Origin: Hysterangium stoloniferum
Taxonomy: Eukaryota; Basidiomycota; Agaricomycetes; Hysterangiales; Hysterangiaceae
DNA: 64,000 nt
Direction: 5' to 3'
NCBI GenBank assembly: GCA_015178975.1
Contig: WHVD01000142.1
Coordinates: forward strand, 1-64,000
Below are positions 32,248 through 43,800 of this stretch, piece by piece. The translations under genes and the position numbers were made by a program. Under the pieces are notes generated by a model. It saw only the letters and a program-made list of their open reading frames with translations, was not told the origin of the DNA and did no database searches. Numbering within the stretch: the first letter of the stretch is position 1; the number at the start of each line of letters is the position of its first letter.

Positions 32248-32565
32248 AGGGTCAAAGTCTTGGTCTCGGGATATCCTCTGGGAAAATATAAATCTTTCCC
32301 GAGACCGTCAAATTATTTAAAATGCACGGAAATTTTTATATATTCTGAAGAAATATCTGGACAGTTTCTAAATATAAATATCATTCAATTTGGAAAGTGA
32401 AATTGGGAAATCTTCAGATATGCAGTCCAACTTGGAAGTCGAAAATGCCCGGAGAATTCTTCAGAGTACGTAAAGTTTTGTATGTATTTTCAAAAAATTG
32501 AAGGTTCGCAAGACTTCATATTTTTTATAAATTTTAGAGGATATTCTGAGGTCGAGAACTTGAGC
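32248..32565. mobile_element. Candidate Mutator-like MITE with 10-bp target-site duplication
   Basis: A 318-bp non-coding insertion in the SEC14 pseudogene tail. It is flanked by perfect 10-bp direct repeats CACAATGCTG (32238-32247 and 32566-32575). Its ends form an imperfect inverted repeat of about 30 bp (left GGGTCAAAGTCTTGG and inward to ATATCCTCT; right, complemented, GGCTCAAGTTCTCG to ATATCCTCT). A related copy of about 290 bp, with its right end missing, follows SEC14 copy 3 at about 34715-34993. No transposase is encoded. Confidence 0.65.
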
Positions 32566-32575
32566 CACAATGCTG

Positions 32576-32815
32576 TGAATGGAGTTGGACTATAATCGGA
32601 GCCTCTGTCTAACGGTCATGCAGACTCATCAATTTTCCTACCGAGAGGAGGTTTATATATTTAGACATGCTATAATAGGGATCTGTTTGACTTTTCGGAA
32701 GCAGTTTCTAGTAAGGAGATCAAGACTTTGTTACCACACCCACCGTTTTCGTCTCAAAGTCCACAGACAGGAAATGCGGAAGTTGACGTCACAATTTGTA
32801 AAAATAGAATGAGAG
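32576..32815 (+). pseudogene. SEC14-like pseudogene tail (from copy 1), downstream half and 3' flank
   Basis: Corresponds to the end of copy 1 and its 3' flank (29875-30110): the ELQSEPL..NGH region, the GAGAGGAGGTTTAT stretch and the CACACCCACCGTTT block. It is separated from its upstream half by the 318-bp insertion. Confidence 0.72.
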
Positions 32816-32994
32816 AATTTTGTAAAATACAGGTTGATCTTTTCATTTCTCCTTCTTGAAAAGAGGCGCGCTCAATGTTATAATTGATACTCATCCACTA
32901 GCTGCCCTGCTCAGTCTGCTTTCTGTTCCGACTCGAGGAAAACTGTTGCCTCGGCTATTTTTAGATCTGGGCATTAAAGACCTTCCCGAATTAC

Positions 32995-33115
32995 GAGTGA
33001 TAAGAGGCCTGAGAACAACCATTGATCGAATTACGAGTGATAAGAGGCCTGAGAACAACCATTGTCCGAATTACGAGTGATACGAGGCCTGAGAACAACC
33101 ATTGCTTGATCATTC
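32995..33115. repeat. Three tandem 40-bp repeats just upstream of SEC14-like copy 3
   Basis: Three consecutive 40-bp units beginning CGAATTACGAGTGATA and ending ACAACCATTG, differing at only a few positions. The region ends about 10 bp before ATG 33119. In copies 2 and 4 the equivalent position holds a single related unit or less. The repeats would lie in the 5' UTR or core promoter of copy 3. Confidence 0.9.
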
Positions 33116-33118
33116 CCA

Positions 33119-34456
33119 ATGGAGTCCTCCAGCATTCTAGACAGTACTGAGCAGAAGGCTCTCGAGCAGCTACGGAAAGAGGTAGAGGACGAGAAGATTA
33201 TTCAGCCAGGTGATACGATTGGTTGTGATGATTGGACTTTAATGTAAGTTGGGACGCTTCAAATGACTTATGTCTGTATTCAATTGGAATCATAGACGTT
33301 TTCTTCGTGCACGAAGCTTTAATGTGAAGGAAGCAAAAACGATGTTGATCAAATGCCAAGAGTGGCGGAAGTCGGTGGAAGGCATTGGTATCGACGCACT
33401 CTATGATGAGATGGATATTTTCGATGTAAGCACGCAGCGTATTGTAGATTTGTAAACTTGCCGATAATTTTATTTGTCAGTATCCGGAGCGTGAAACGAT
33501 CGCCAAATTCTGGCCGGTATGGTATCATAAGGTGTTGTGACTTTTAACATAATGTGATGGTCATCGTTAATGCTACACAGACTGATAAGGTTTCTAATTC
33601 CGTATCGAGCATGTTCTTTATGATAAACTGGATTATAACAGCAAGGTCGCCCCCTCTGCGTGCATATGTTGGGAAAGGGAGATGTAACAGCCCGTAAATA
33701 TTTAATCCGTTTAACGTCGGAAAGGCGTGACAATTCTTGACAATATTCTCAGTATACCAAGAAGTCGACCCTAAGATCCACTGGCGAAGTTTACTTGTTA
33801 TGCTTGAGTCTTTCGTACGGGAACTGATGCCAGCATGTGCCAAAACTAGCGGGAAACCTGTTGATGGGACGTGTATCATCGTTGACTTCAACGGCTTTGG
33901 GTAGCTAAAATTAATTTTACTATTTTGTATGCCTCACGACAATCTGCTTAGCTTGCGTCAATTCTGGAAGATGAAATATTTGATGAAGGACGCCTTACAA
34001 ATAGCGCAAGATTACTACCCAGAAACGTACGTTAGTTCCCCTTTGCATCTCCATACCTGACCGATCAAATTGAATAACAAGAATGGGAAGGGTAATATTC
34101 ATCAATACTCCTGCCACATTCTCAATGATTTGGGCTGTTATAAAACCTTGGCTATCACAAATAACCGCTAGCAAGGTCGAGATCCTAGGTAGGCAATATC
34201 TATTAGCCTTATCGACGCACAATCCCCTAGGGATAACTAACCCATGATATAAGGATCTAACATAAATACCCTCCTAGAATACGTCGACGCTGAAAATCTA
34301 CCCTCGAGTTTCGGCGGCAAGTGCAAATGCGAGGATTTGGGCGGATGCGATTTAAGTAGTGTTGGCCCATGGCTAGAAGGACGGGTATACAAGGGGAGGG
34401 GTCAGTCGAAGTATATGGCCAAGTCCCTTGAGCTAGAAAAGGAGGGGGATATATAA
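33119..34456 (+). CDS. SEC14-like CRAL-TRIO protein, copy 3
   Basis: ATG 33119 gives MESSSILDSTEQKALEQL as in copies 2 and 4. Exons and introns sit at the same positions. Landmarks: RFLRARSFNVKEAKTM, YPERETIAKFWPVW, QGRPLCVHMLGKGDVTA, VYQEVDPKIHWRSLLV, IIVDFNGFG, FWKMKYLMKDALQIAQDYYPE, INTPATFSMIWAVIKPWLSQ and ENLPSSFGGKCKCEDLGGC. The frame stays open to TAA 34454-34456, ending SLELEKEGDI. It is closest to copy 4 (shared changes such as FNGFG and TPATFSMIW), so these two derive from a more recent duplication. Confidence 0.86.
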
Positions 34457-34614
34457 CAGAATAGATTATCAGATCGTTAAGATACTCGTGGTGGTATATC
34501 ACAGGACTGGGACATGATATGTAATTCTCTGCAACCTGAGAATTTCCGCTTCTCCAAGCCAGCGTTGTTCACCGCCAAGGGTCTCATACCAAGACCTTCG
34601 CCGTGATACGATAG

Positions 34615-34993
34615 AAGGGGCAGCATAATTTATGCCATAGTGGACTTTAGGGGCCCTAGGCACGTCCTATATGTTATCCGAGTGTTACGTGTTCTCTCGT
34701 CAGACAATTCAACTGGAATGGAGGATCACAAGGCCAAGGGTCTCACGGGGTATCCTCTGGGAAAACATAAAGCTTTTCGGAGATCTCCAAAGTTTTTAAA
34801 ATGCATGGAAATTTTATATATTCTGAAGAATTCTCTGAGGAGTTTCTAAATATAAATATAGTTCAATTTAGAAAGTAAAATTGGGAAATCTTCAAATATG
34901 CAGTTCAACTTGGAAGTCAAAAATGCCCAGAGAATTCTTCAGAGTACATAAAAATTTTGCATGTATTTTCAAAAAATTGAAGGTTCTCAAGAA
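34615..34993 (+). pseudogene. Second remnant of the duplicated SEC14 tail and of the inserted MITE
   Basis: Matches the region after copy 2 (31900-32520) with an internal deletion: IVDF..GP-like residues, then directly GACAATTCAACTGG and the 5' part of the MITE-like element (GGGTCTCACGGGGTATCCTCT). The match ends at about 34993, where LTR-related sequence begins. Confidence 0.68.
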
Positions 34994-36032
34994 GAATTGT
35001 AGTGGAGCTTGGCTTCAACTTGTGTGTTGCACCCTTGTATGAACTGTTAGGGTGCTCCAGTATTTCAAACAGAGCAAATAGTATGATAGAGATGAAGTTC
35101 AACACTTAGCTCAATTGACCAGGGGGCTGAAAATACTAAGAGTCATATAGTAAGAGTTTGCAGCTTGCCAAGAACATCTCTAGGTACTGAGAAGGGTAGA
35201 ATGAGACTGGGAACTAGTAGAGGGTAATCTAAGTTGATTTTCAAACTAAAGAACTGTAGTACATATGAAGAAGATTTATACTATGACAAGACAGATGACT
35301 GGAGGGCCAATCAAGGAAGTGAAGGATGAAGTGGATCATCAGAAATCAATGACAAAGTGGGGAGACTAAATGTAATATACTAAAAATTATTAAAAGGGGT
35401 CTGAGGTGGCAAGTTATTATCATCATAGCTAAATGATATATAGTATATAAGGGCAATGATAGGAACAAAGGAAGTCAGTCAGAAAACCTGTACAATAATT
35501 ATATTATTAACTGTATTATATAATCATCAAACTTTTCTGAGCCTTTATTCAACTTAATTATTCATGAGCCTCCTATCTTTGCCTCACACTTTATCAACAG
35601 GATGAATTAATATTTCATCAAATGAGGCATCTACATTCGATATTGTTGAATATTCTTTGATTGTTTATTTGACTTTATTAAGTGAAATTTGATTTGTGTC
35701 AGCTTTGGTGGATTCCAGATCTTGATACTAGTCCAGAAAATGGTTCAGAACCTAATATTATATCTGGGAAATACTCCATGGAGTCTCTGGGAACAGATCT
35801 TCTGTTAAGATCTAAGCTAAAAAGGGGAGGGAGGCTCTAAGTTGGAGGTCTGATGATTGGAAATGAGCTAATCAGGGGGCCAATGATAGAGATTGTACTA
35901 GTTGGGAGGTCTGACTCTATAAATATAGTGGAGCTTGGCTTCAACTTATGTGTTACACCCTCATATGAACTGTTAAGGTGCTCTGGTATTTCAAACAGAG
36001 TGGATAGTATGATAGAGATGAAGTTCAACACT
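34994..36032. mobile_element. Cluster of decayed LTR fragments between SEC14-like copies 3 and 4
   Basis: 34994-35110 and 35918-36032 are related direct repeats (core GAGCTTGGCTTCAACTT...TATTTCAAACAGAG). 35280-35404 is related to 37654-37796. 35405-35701 is the 3' half of the LTR family at 9717-10322, ending in CA at 35701 but lacking the 5' half and the expanded minisatellite. 35705-35920 is unassigned and contains a TATA-like CTATAAATATAG before the second GAGCTTGG copy. No coding region was found. Confidence 0.6.
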
Positions 36033-36034
36033 TA

Positions 36035-37645
36035 CAGTGACTCACATTAATGTTTGGCATTTGTAAATTGACAGGCTGCTACTGGGAGAGAAAATAGCAA
36101 AAAATCTCAAGAAAACATAGTATATAGCTAAACATGCGTAGAAATATGGCCTAGAATATTATTACATAATATCCATTTTTAGGCATGTTACGAATAGTTT
36201 AGTCAGGCTTGCTCATTGAAAAGGTTTTATTGCTGATAATTATGTATGATGCAATATATGCTACATTTTAATACTTAGTATACCCTCTTTTGGCTTATAT
36301 TACTGCCTCAATCCTTCTTGGCATGCTTTCAATTAACTTCTGACACTCAGAAGCTGGTATGTATATCTTCCACTCCTTCTCTATCCTCTCCCACAACTCT
36401 AGAATCCCACTTGGTGCAGTAGCATACTGTCCCAGCTTTCCCTTCAAGTAATCCCATAGATGCTCAATTGGATTGAGGTCTGGGGACTGGGCAGGCCATA
36501 TAGGACAGTCTTTCCATGCTTTTCAAACCATTCCTTTGCCTTTTTCGCAGGTGTGCTTTGGATCATTGTCCTGCTGAAAGATAATTTTAGCAGGGTCCAA
36601 CTGGTAATACCTGATGCTGTTTTGGAGGTCTTCATCCAAGATGCCCCTGTCAAGCTCTCTATCCATTCTACCCTCAATCCTAGTGGGATATCCCACACCC
36701 TCCCACATGAAGTACCCCCAAACCATGACAGACCCTCCACCAAACTTCACTGTTCCTTGAACAAGCCTCTCATTCAGGCCTTCCCCAGTCTTTTTCCATG
36801 CCCACTTCCTCCCATCTGAGCCAAGGTGATTTATTTTAGTCTCATCGGACCATATACTGTAACCCTCCTCCAGTCATTTAAAGTCCAGTACTGGTGGGCC
36901 AAAGCAAAGTCAAGCCTCTCCTTCATGTGTCTCTTGGACAAAAGTGGCTTCTTCTTCTTCACAACTGCTCTCGTCTCTGCCTTCTTCAAGCTCCTCCAAA
37001 CTGTCTGAGCTGATATAGGGTTGTTGGTAATGGTCTGAAGTGTTTGGGCTATGTCAACTGCAGTTTCAGCCTTTCCAGAGCTGATCAGGTGGACTGCAAA
37101 ATGGATGTTGGTAGTAGAAAGCTTTTTGGAATGACCTCTAGTTGATTTTGGGAGGGTAGGAAGGTATTTAGAGCAAAGTCTGGAGATAGTACTAATGCTA
37201 ATATGTATCAGTGATTGAGGCAATGGATGGAGTGGAATGGTGAGCTTCAAGCTGGGAGATAATGTATTGTTGCTGATCAGGAGTGATGGAGTGCATGATG
37301 GATTGCTGGTAATGTAGAGAGGTATGAATATCAAAATCAACTATAAATCAACAAGTCACATGACCATGTTGAATACAATCCAGAAAATCATGTGATTTAA
37401 CAAGTTAATATAGAATAAATTGCATCATAATCATCAGCAACAAAACCTTTTCAATGAGCAGGCCTGACTGAACTATTTGTGACATGTCTAAAAATCGATA
37501 TTATGTAATAATATTCTAGGCCATGTTTCTACACATGTTTAGCCATATACTGTGTCTTTTTGAGATTTTTTGCTATTTTCTCTCCCCTGGTAGCAGCCTG
37601 CCAATATGCAAATGCCAAACATTGAAAAGGTTTTGTGAGTCACTG
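36035..37645 (-). mobile_element. Tc1/mariner transposon with long terminal inverted repeats
   Basis: A 1611-bp element with ends CAGTGACTCAC, flanked by TA dinucleotides (36033-36034 and 37646-37647) as expected for Tc1/mariner. The terminal inverted repeats are long: about 220 bp on each side (36035-36255 and 37425-37645) are clearly complementary, with some indels. The interior encodes a decayed transposase on the minus strand. It is inserted in the LTR fragment cluster between SEC14-like copies 3 and 4. Confidence 0.9.
36290..37340 (-). pseudogene. Tc1/mariner transposase
   Basis: DDE/D-family transposase. The N-terminal part (37340-36831) is a helix-turn-helix region with TISRLCSKYLPTLPKSTRG and SAQTVWRSLKKAETRA, and ends HQYWTLNDWRRV. 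A frameshift near 36860 separates it from the first catalytic block WSDETK(I)NHLGSDGRKWAW (about 36855-36800). The second block, KIIFQQDNDPKHT (36590-36550), carries the second Asp. The third, QSPDLNPIEHLWDYLKG (about 36490-36440), is in yet another frame. The residues are present but the ORF is broken at least twice, so this copy cannot make an intact enzyme. Confidence 0.88.
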
Positions 37646-37647
37646 TA

Positions 37648-38060
37648 CATATACTATGACAAGATGGATGACCAGAGGGCTGATCAAGGAAGTGAAGGGT
37701 GAAGCAGATCATGAAAAGTTGATGACAGGGTGGGGAGACTAAATGTAATATACTAAACAATGTTAAAAGGAGTCTGAGGTGGCAAGTGATGTGTAAAGGG
37801 GAGAATGGTGATGGGAGAGTGAATGGGATGGGGATAGAACAGAAAACCAAAGGTTAACTACTATGACAAAACAGGTGTCAGGGGCACTGCAAGCAGTAAT
37901 ACTTAGGGCAGGGGTTCTGACAGTGAGTCATCAGTGGGTTTGGGGCTTAAAACAGGTCATGGAGGTCTGAAATGATGGGATCCTAACATCTTCACAGCAC
38001 CCCAATAGTTCATGCAAGGGTGCAAAACATAAGTTGAAGCCAAGCTCCACTTGTTCTGTA
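37648..38060. mobile_element. LTR remnant right of the Tc1/mariner element
   Basis: 37654-37796 is related to 35280-35404. 37797-37988 resembles the end of the LTR at 60172-61327 on the plus strand (GTGTCAGGGGCAC, GGTCTGAAATGA, ending GGGATCCTAACA at 37988). 38000-38055 holds an inverted copy of the GCTTGGCTTCAACTT block. The Tc1/mariner element therefore landed in already rearranged LTR sequence. Confidence 0.6.
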
Positions 38061-38284
38061 GAACCATACCTCTCAGTTAAGTACATTCTAATCCTACAGA
38101 CCCTTGGAGCCCATCTTCTTTATCCCTAGGAACTTCCCCCTGGCTTAGACTTTAACAGTCACAAACACTATGGAAGTTCAAAAAATGTCTTTGTGAATCT
38201 TGAAGAAATTAACAGTTTCACATGAGTTTCTTAAAGGTTTTTGAAAGTGAGAAACCCTGAACTGATTTATCCCAATTTGTACAA

Positions 38285-38490
38285 TAAACCCACCTTAGTC
38301 CCAATGCAGATCTAGATACATAAATCCACCTTAGTCCCAATGCAGATCTGATTTTATTTAGATGAATCCACCTTACTCCAAATGCAACTTTGGTTTTATC
38401 CTGATAAATCCACCTTAGTCTAAATGTGAATCTAGTTTTATCCAGATAAATCCACCTTCCTCCAAAATAAATCCACCTTACTCCAAATGC
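38285..38490. repeat. Degenerate tandem repeat of about 40 bp upstream of SEC14-like copy 4
   Basis: Five to six imperfect units with the core AAATCCACCTTAGTC, followed by CAATGCAGATCTAG or similar and TTTTATCCAGAT. Unit length varies (21-43 bp). The array ends where the duplicated SEC14 promoter sequence begins (AAAATACAGGGTTGAT at 38486). Confidence 0.85.
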
Positions 38491-38682
38491 ATAAAATACA
38501 GGGTTGATCTTTTCATTTCTCCTTCCTGAAAAAAGACGAGTTTAATTTATAATTGGTACTCACTCATCCACTAAGCTGCCCTGCTCAGTCTGCTTCCTTT
38601 CCAACTCAAGGAAAACTTTTGCTTCGGTTATTTTTAGATCTCTGGACATTGAACCCCAAACTACCCATTCATTGATCATTCC

Positions 38683-40022
38683 CAATGGAGTCTTCCAGCA
38701 TCCTAGACAGCACTGAGCAGAAGGCTCTCGAGCAGCTATGGAAAGAGGTAGAGGACGACAAGATTATTCAACCAGGTGATACGATTGGCTGTGATGATTG
38801 GACTTTAATGTATGTTGGGACGCTTCAAATGACTTATGTTTGTATTCAATTTGGAATCATAGACGTTTTCTTCGTGCACGAAACTTTAATGTGAAGGAAA
38901 CAAAAACGATGTTGATCAAATGCCAGGAGTGGCGGAAGTCGGTGGAAGGCGTTGGTATCAACGCACTCTATGATGAGATGGATATTTTCGATGTAAGTAC
39001 GCAGTGTATTGTAGATTTATAAACTTGCCGAAACTTTCATTTATCAGTATCCGGAGCGTGAAACGGTTTCCAAATACTGGCCGGTATGGTATCATAAGGT
39101 GATTTGTGACTTTTAACATGATGTGATCGTCACCGTTAATGCTGCACAGACTGATAAGGTTTCTATTTCCGTATCGAGCATGTTCTTTATGATAAACTGG
39201 ATTGTAACAGCAAGGTCGCCCTCTCTGCGTGCATATATTGGGAAAGAGAGATGTAACAGCCCGTAAATATTTAATCCGTTTAACGTCGGAAAGGCGGGAC
39301 AATTCTTGACAATCTTCTCAGTATACCAAGAAGTCGACCCTAAGATCCACTGGCGAAGTTTACTTGTTATGCTTGAGTCTTTCGTACGGGAACTGATGCC
39401 AGCATGTGCCAAAACTAGCGGGAAACCTGTCGATGGGACGTGTATCGTTGTTGACTTTAACGGTTTTGGGTAGCTAAAATTAATTTTATGTTTTGTATGC
39501 CACACGACACTGCTTAGCTTGCGTCAATTCTGGGAGATGAAATATTTGATCAAGGAGGCCTTACAAATAGCGCAAGATTACTACCCGGAAACGTACGTTA
39601 GTTCTCCTTTGCATCTCCATACCTGACCGATCAAATTGCATAACAAGAATGGGAAGGGTAATACTCATCAATACCCCTGCCACATTCTCAATGATTTGGG
39701 CTGTTATAAAACCTTGGCTATCACAAATAACCGCTAGCAAGGTCGAGATCCTAGGTAGGCGATATCTATTAGCCTTATCGACGCACAATCCCTCAGGGAT
39801 AACTAACCCGTGATATAAGGATATAGCATAGATACCCTCTTAGAATATGTCGACGCTGAAAATCTACCATCGAGTTTGGGTGGAAAGTGCAAATGCGAGG
39901 ATTTGGGCGGATGCGATTTAAGTAGTGTTGGCCCATGGCTAGAAGGACGGGTATACCAGGGGAGGGGTCAATCGAAGTATAAGGCCAAGTCCCCCGAGCT
40001 AGAAAAGGAGGGGGATATATAA
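38683..40022 (+). CDS. SEC14-like CRAL-TRIO protein, copy 4
   Basis: Starts with MESSSILDSTEQKALEQLWKEVEDDK. Exon positions match copies 2 and 3. Landmarks: RFLRARNFNVKETKTM, YPERETVSKYWPVW, QGRPLCVHILGKRDVTA, VYQEVDPKIHWRSLLV, IVVDFNGFG, FWEMKYLIKEALQIAQDYYPE, INTPATFSMIWAVIKPWLSQ and LGGKCKCEDLGGC. The frame is open to TAA 40020-40022, ending SPELEKEGDI. In exon 1, W replaces R after EQL. It is separated from copy 3 by about 4.2 kb of repeats but kept about 200 bp of the shared promoter sequence. Confidence 0.86.
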
Positions 40023-40824
40023 CAGAATAGATTATCAGATTGTTAAGATAATCGTTAGAGACAAAGATATTGGACTTGTTGAAGGATTATCTATATAGTT
40101 CTGGTACTTATCCATGTTTGGTGTGGTATGTCACAAGACTGGTACGTAATATATATAATTCTCTGCGGGACTGAGGCTGCTTCAAGCTAGCGTTTATTCA
40201 CAAGGGTCTCATACCAAGACCCTCGCCGCAAAACGATAGAATGGTCTCATAGCCGAACCTACTGGTAAGGTATTGAATACTACACTCCATCTCGGAATAT
40301 ATTTAGAAGCCTCAGATATGTCCTAAACGACGTCCACTCATCTGGTACCAATTGTGTATGCTCATCCAAGGAATAAAGTTGTCTATTGTGACTGAAGTTC
40401 TTCTTACAAACTACAATAGCTATCCGGGTATATAGATTGGATCCGACGCAAAGAAGGTCAATTTACCGACTGCAACTGCCTGATTAGATCATTAACTTTG
40501 GGTTCCAGTTCGCTAACAAGTATAGACCTAGATACATCGTTAAGTGTAATGAATACTGAGAAGAAAGATTTCCCACTTACCAATCCGTCTCTAATAAAAT
40601 ATCTTCTGCTTCCTCGGTTTCAAATCCAAGGTCCTTTGCTTGCATCACCAAATAGAGATGTTCTGAGGTTTCGCTGCGGACCTAATGTAATGTCAATAAC
40701 AAGGAACAGATTATAAAGCCTGTCACAACCTTGGGGAATGGGTGGAGAAGAAATTGGGATAGAAATGGAGGTACGCTTCTCGATATGCCCTGGACACCAA
40801 GTAACCCATTGACTCTGAAAACAT
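40023..40824. other. Spacer after the SEC14 array
   Basis: The first 240 bp are related to the 3' flanks of copies 2 and 3 (ACAGAATAGATTATCAGAT and GGTCTCATACCAAGACC), so the duplication unit extended past the stop codon. The rest shows no recognised gene. Confidence 0.55.
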
Positions 40825-43800
40825 TTATGTAAGACTTAATGTGAGTGTCTGAAGATAGTGAAGGTACATTTTCATAGAAGCTATTATACGTTGGATATTT
40901 TTTAGTCGTTCCACGTTTCTCGTCGCCATTTCAAGGACTTGTTCTGATCTAAAAGTGGAACAAATAAGGGCTATCCGGTGAAAACAAAACATAAGTGACG
41001 CACATTCCAACGCCCCTCGGGCTTTCGCATAGTTTAACGAAGACACCCGCATCGATTAAGATGTCTAGTGTTTGCAATACAGGGATTACAATTTGATTTG
41101 AAGAGAGATTTCTTCTTGATAATTCCAAAATATTCTGCGTAATGCCAACAACATCCAATCCTGAGTCATCATCAACAGCAAGCGGCAAAGAGTTCGCAAA
41201 ATTGGCCAGGCATATGGCCACCGGACGTTGCTGCAAATGTTATCCAGTAGTCCTGTTTAATCAAATCCATACTTACCGTAGCATCAGTCTTGCTGCCGAC
41301 ACTCAGTACAAGGCCATGCAGAATAAGCTTCCTGTATGTCTTGATCTCTAGCAAGCGAACAGCTTTGGGGAATAGCCACGGTCCATCATTCCAGCCTATG
41401 AGTTCGCCTCTGAGGAGTGCAATGAGCGCCGTGGGGATGATTATACGGCTGCATAAAGAGTTCTTACTGAAGAAATAATTCTGATAATAGTGAGTAACCA
41501 TCCATTGCCCACTCTTCGCCCGGGGGTTGCCGTTGTAGGAGTACCAGAAATGACTCCCCCGCCTGGCGGCGGACATTATCCAGACGCTCCACACCTTGCT
41601 TCAATATTGCCCCTATACCTTGATGATACAGTGTAGGAGGCAGCCAGGACAAAAGTGAGCCAAAAGAGTCCAGGCTTGACGAAATGTCGAATAGTAGACC
41701 AATTATCGACGAAAGCCCACGGATGCTTGCAACGCGTATCCAAGAACCAACATCGCCTCTCTCATCAACTGAGTAGTCTTCCATACCCTTGAGGCAGGCT
41801 TGGAACATCTGGACGATAGTGCTGGTGTCGAGGACTACAAAATAGATGTAATCAGTATACAGAGGACATAAAGTTCATTGATATGCTTACTTTTTGGTAT
41901 CGCTGTATTAAGACATTGAAGCAACTTTGGCATGGCTAGGAAGCAGTTTCGCCGAGCTTCGACGTTCGCTATAAAATTTTTCGACTAATGGCGTAATCAG
42001 TATTGGCTTATCCTCAGAGGTGCAAATACTAACATTTGGATCAACTGAATCAAGTAAACAGGCCACAGCTGACTTGATGGCATTCTCATGTTTATCGTAA
42101 GACAAGAGTCCTAGGGCGTGAGAGATGCTTTGCTGGAAAGCTGGTGGTGCCTTCTGGAAATCATTGAGATATGTGGAGAGAACTTAAGTAGGATGGAGGC
42201 AGTGGAATAGAAAGCGACTTATTTTTGGATATCGTTGGTACAATCTGTTAAGGTACTCGTGGCCTGCAGAGCGATTGCCGCAGCTTCTTGAACGTCTGTA
42301 CTTCGATGTCGCAAGCCCTGATCAATTGTAGTTCTCCAGAAAAATGCTGTAGACGGGTCTGATTGTAGGGCGGATAAAGAAAGTGTATTAGAGATGAGAA
42401 GGCATGCAGCCCCGAGAAGCTGATCGTTATGATGTTTGTGGAGTAGTGACGGCGGAATTCTTGCCAGATATTGAAATACCTGGAGAGATAGATGAGAACG
42501 CACCAGGGCAGAGTCGTTATATCCTTACCCTTAACCTCTCAGACTCGCAATTTTTTGCAGCCTTATAAGAAGCCGCCAATTGCGAAAGGCCCAATATTCC
42601 CCCATGCACGTCATTCGAGTCTATGGAGCCAAGCAATTCCAGCTTTCCTCCCAGTTAGCCTTTATACTTATCAATTTAATTATGCATATACCATTTTTTC
42701 TTCAGCCCTCGGTCCTAGGTTTTTCAAATCCAATTCACAGATCGCCCTCAAAGACTCTGCCCCGAGAATCCTCATGACGGGATCCCAATGGATTATTGTT
42801 TTACTGGCGAGGTGATTGAGTAGTGCTAGTCGATACTCATCATGCCTATTAAAAGAGGGATTAAAGTTTTATTGGCGCCCTCATCGAGTCCAAAAAGAAA
42901 TTAAACGCACTCAGCCACTTGAGGCGCTGCGACGAGAAATGAATTCTTCCTGATCCCAACAGCGAAGAAATCGGTCTTCCTGATAATATCTATGCCGTGA
43001 GGAAATATGCTCTATGCTTTAGGTTAGCTATGTAGGGCAGTAAAAGGTGTCATTGTTCGTGAGTGGTCGACGCACAAGTCTCCCGACATTTTCCTGGAAT
43101 GCCGCACTTGCTGCTCTACGGATGTGAATCTCACGATCATATAGCGAAACGGGGACTAATCTTTGTGCGAGAGATAATGCGTATGGTCTCAATCCAAAGG
43201 CATCGTGAGCTCTGGCTAGTGCCCAAAGAACGTACGCTGCAGCATCTCGGACGCTGGCACCAACTGAGTGGGCACCTTTACGAATATCAAATAACAGTGC
43301 CTAGAACATACTGTATATTAAACGTGAGTTAGCCAAACTTGTAACGAATGTCTTGCCTTTTGTAACCATTCAAGTAGGTCTCCCAGACGGCCTTGAGGGA
43401 TTAATCCACGCCTGGCCATTTCTGCGCAGGCGAGACAGGCACCGTGCCATATGGGTTCGGCCACAGCTGGTAGATCTTCCATTTTCTGACTTGGGGAGCT
43501 ATGAACAGAAAATAATTGCAGGACATTATCAAGTATTTGTTCCGCCAAAAAGGACGGTAATCTCTCTGTAATACGTGAGAGATGTTTGGCAGCTGAATAG
43601 CGGACCGCCGTATCCTTCAAATTATCAGCGGCGTCGGACACCTATTGGCTATCAACTTTACCTTATCTTGAAGACCTTCCAGCATAGTTGAAATGCTCGA
43701 TTCTACTTCGTCAGGTATATCGATATCATCTGGAATAATGTTCGCATCATGATCTGCTAGTATTTCCGCATCGGGTTGCAGTGCGCGTCCTAGTGGTGCG

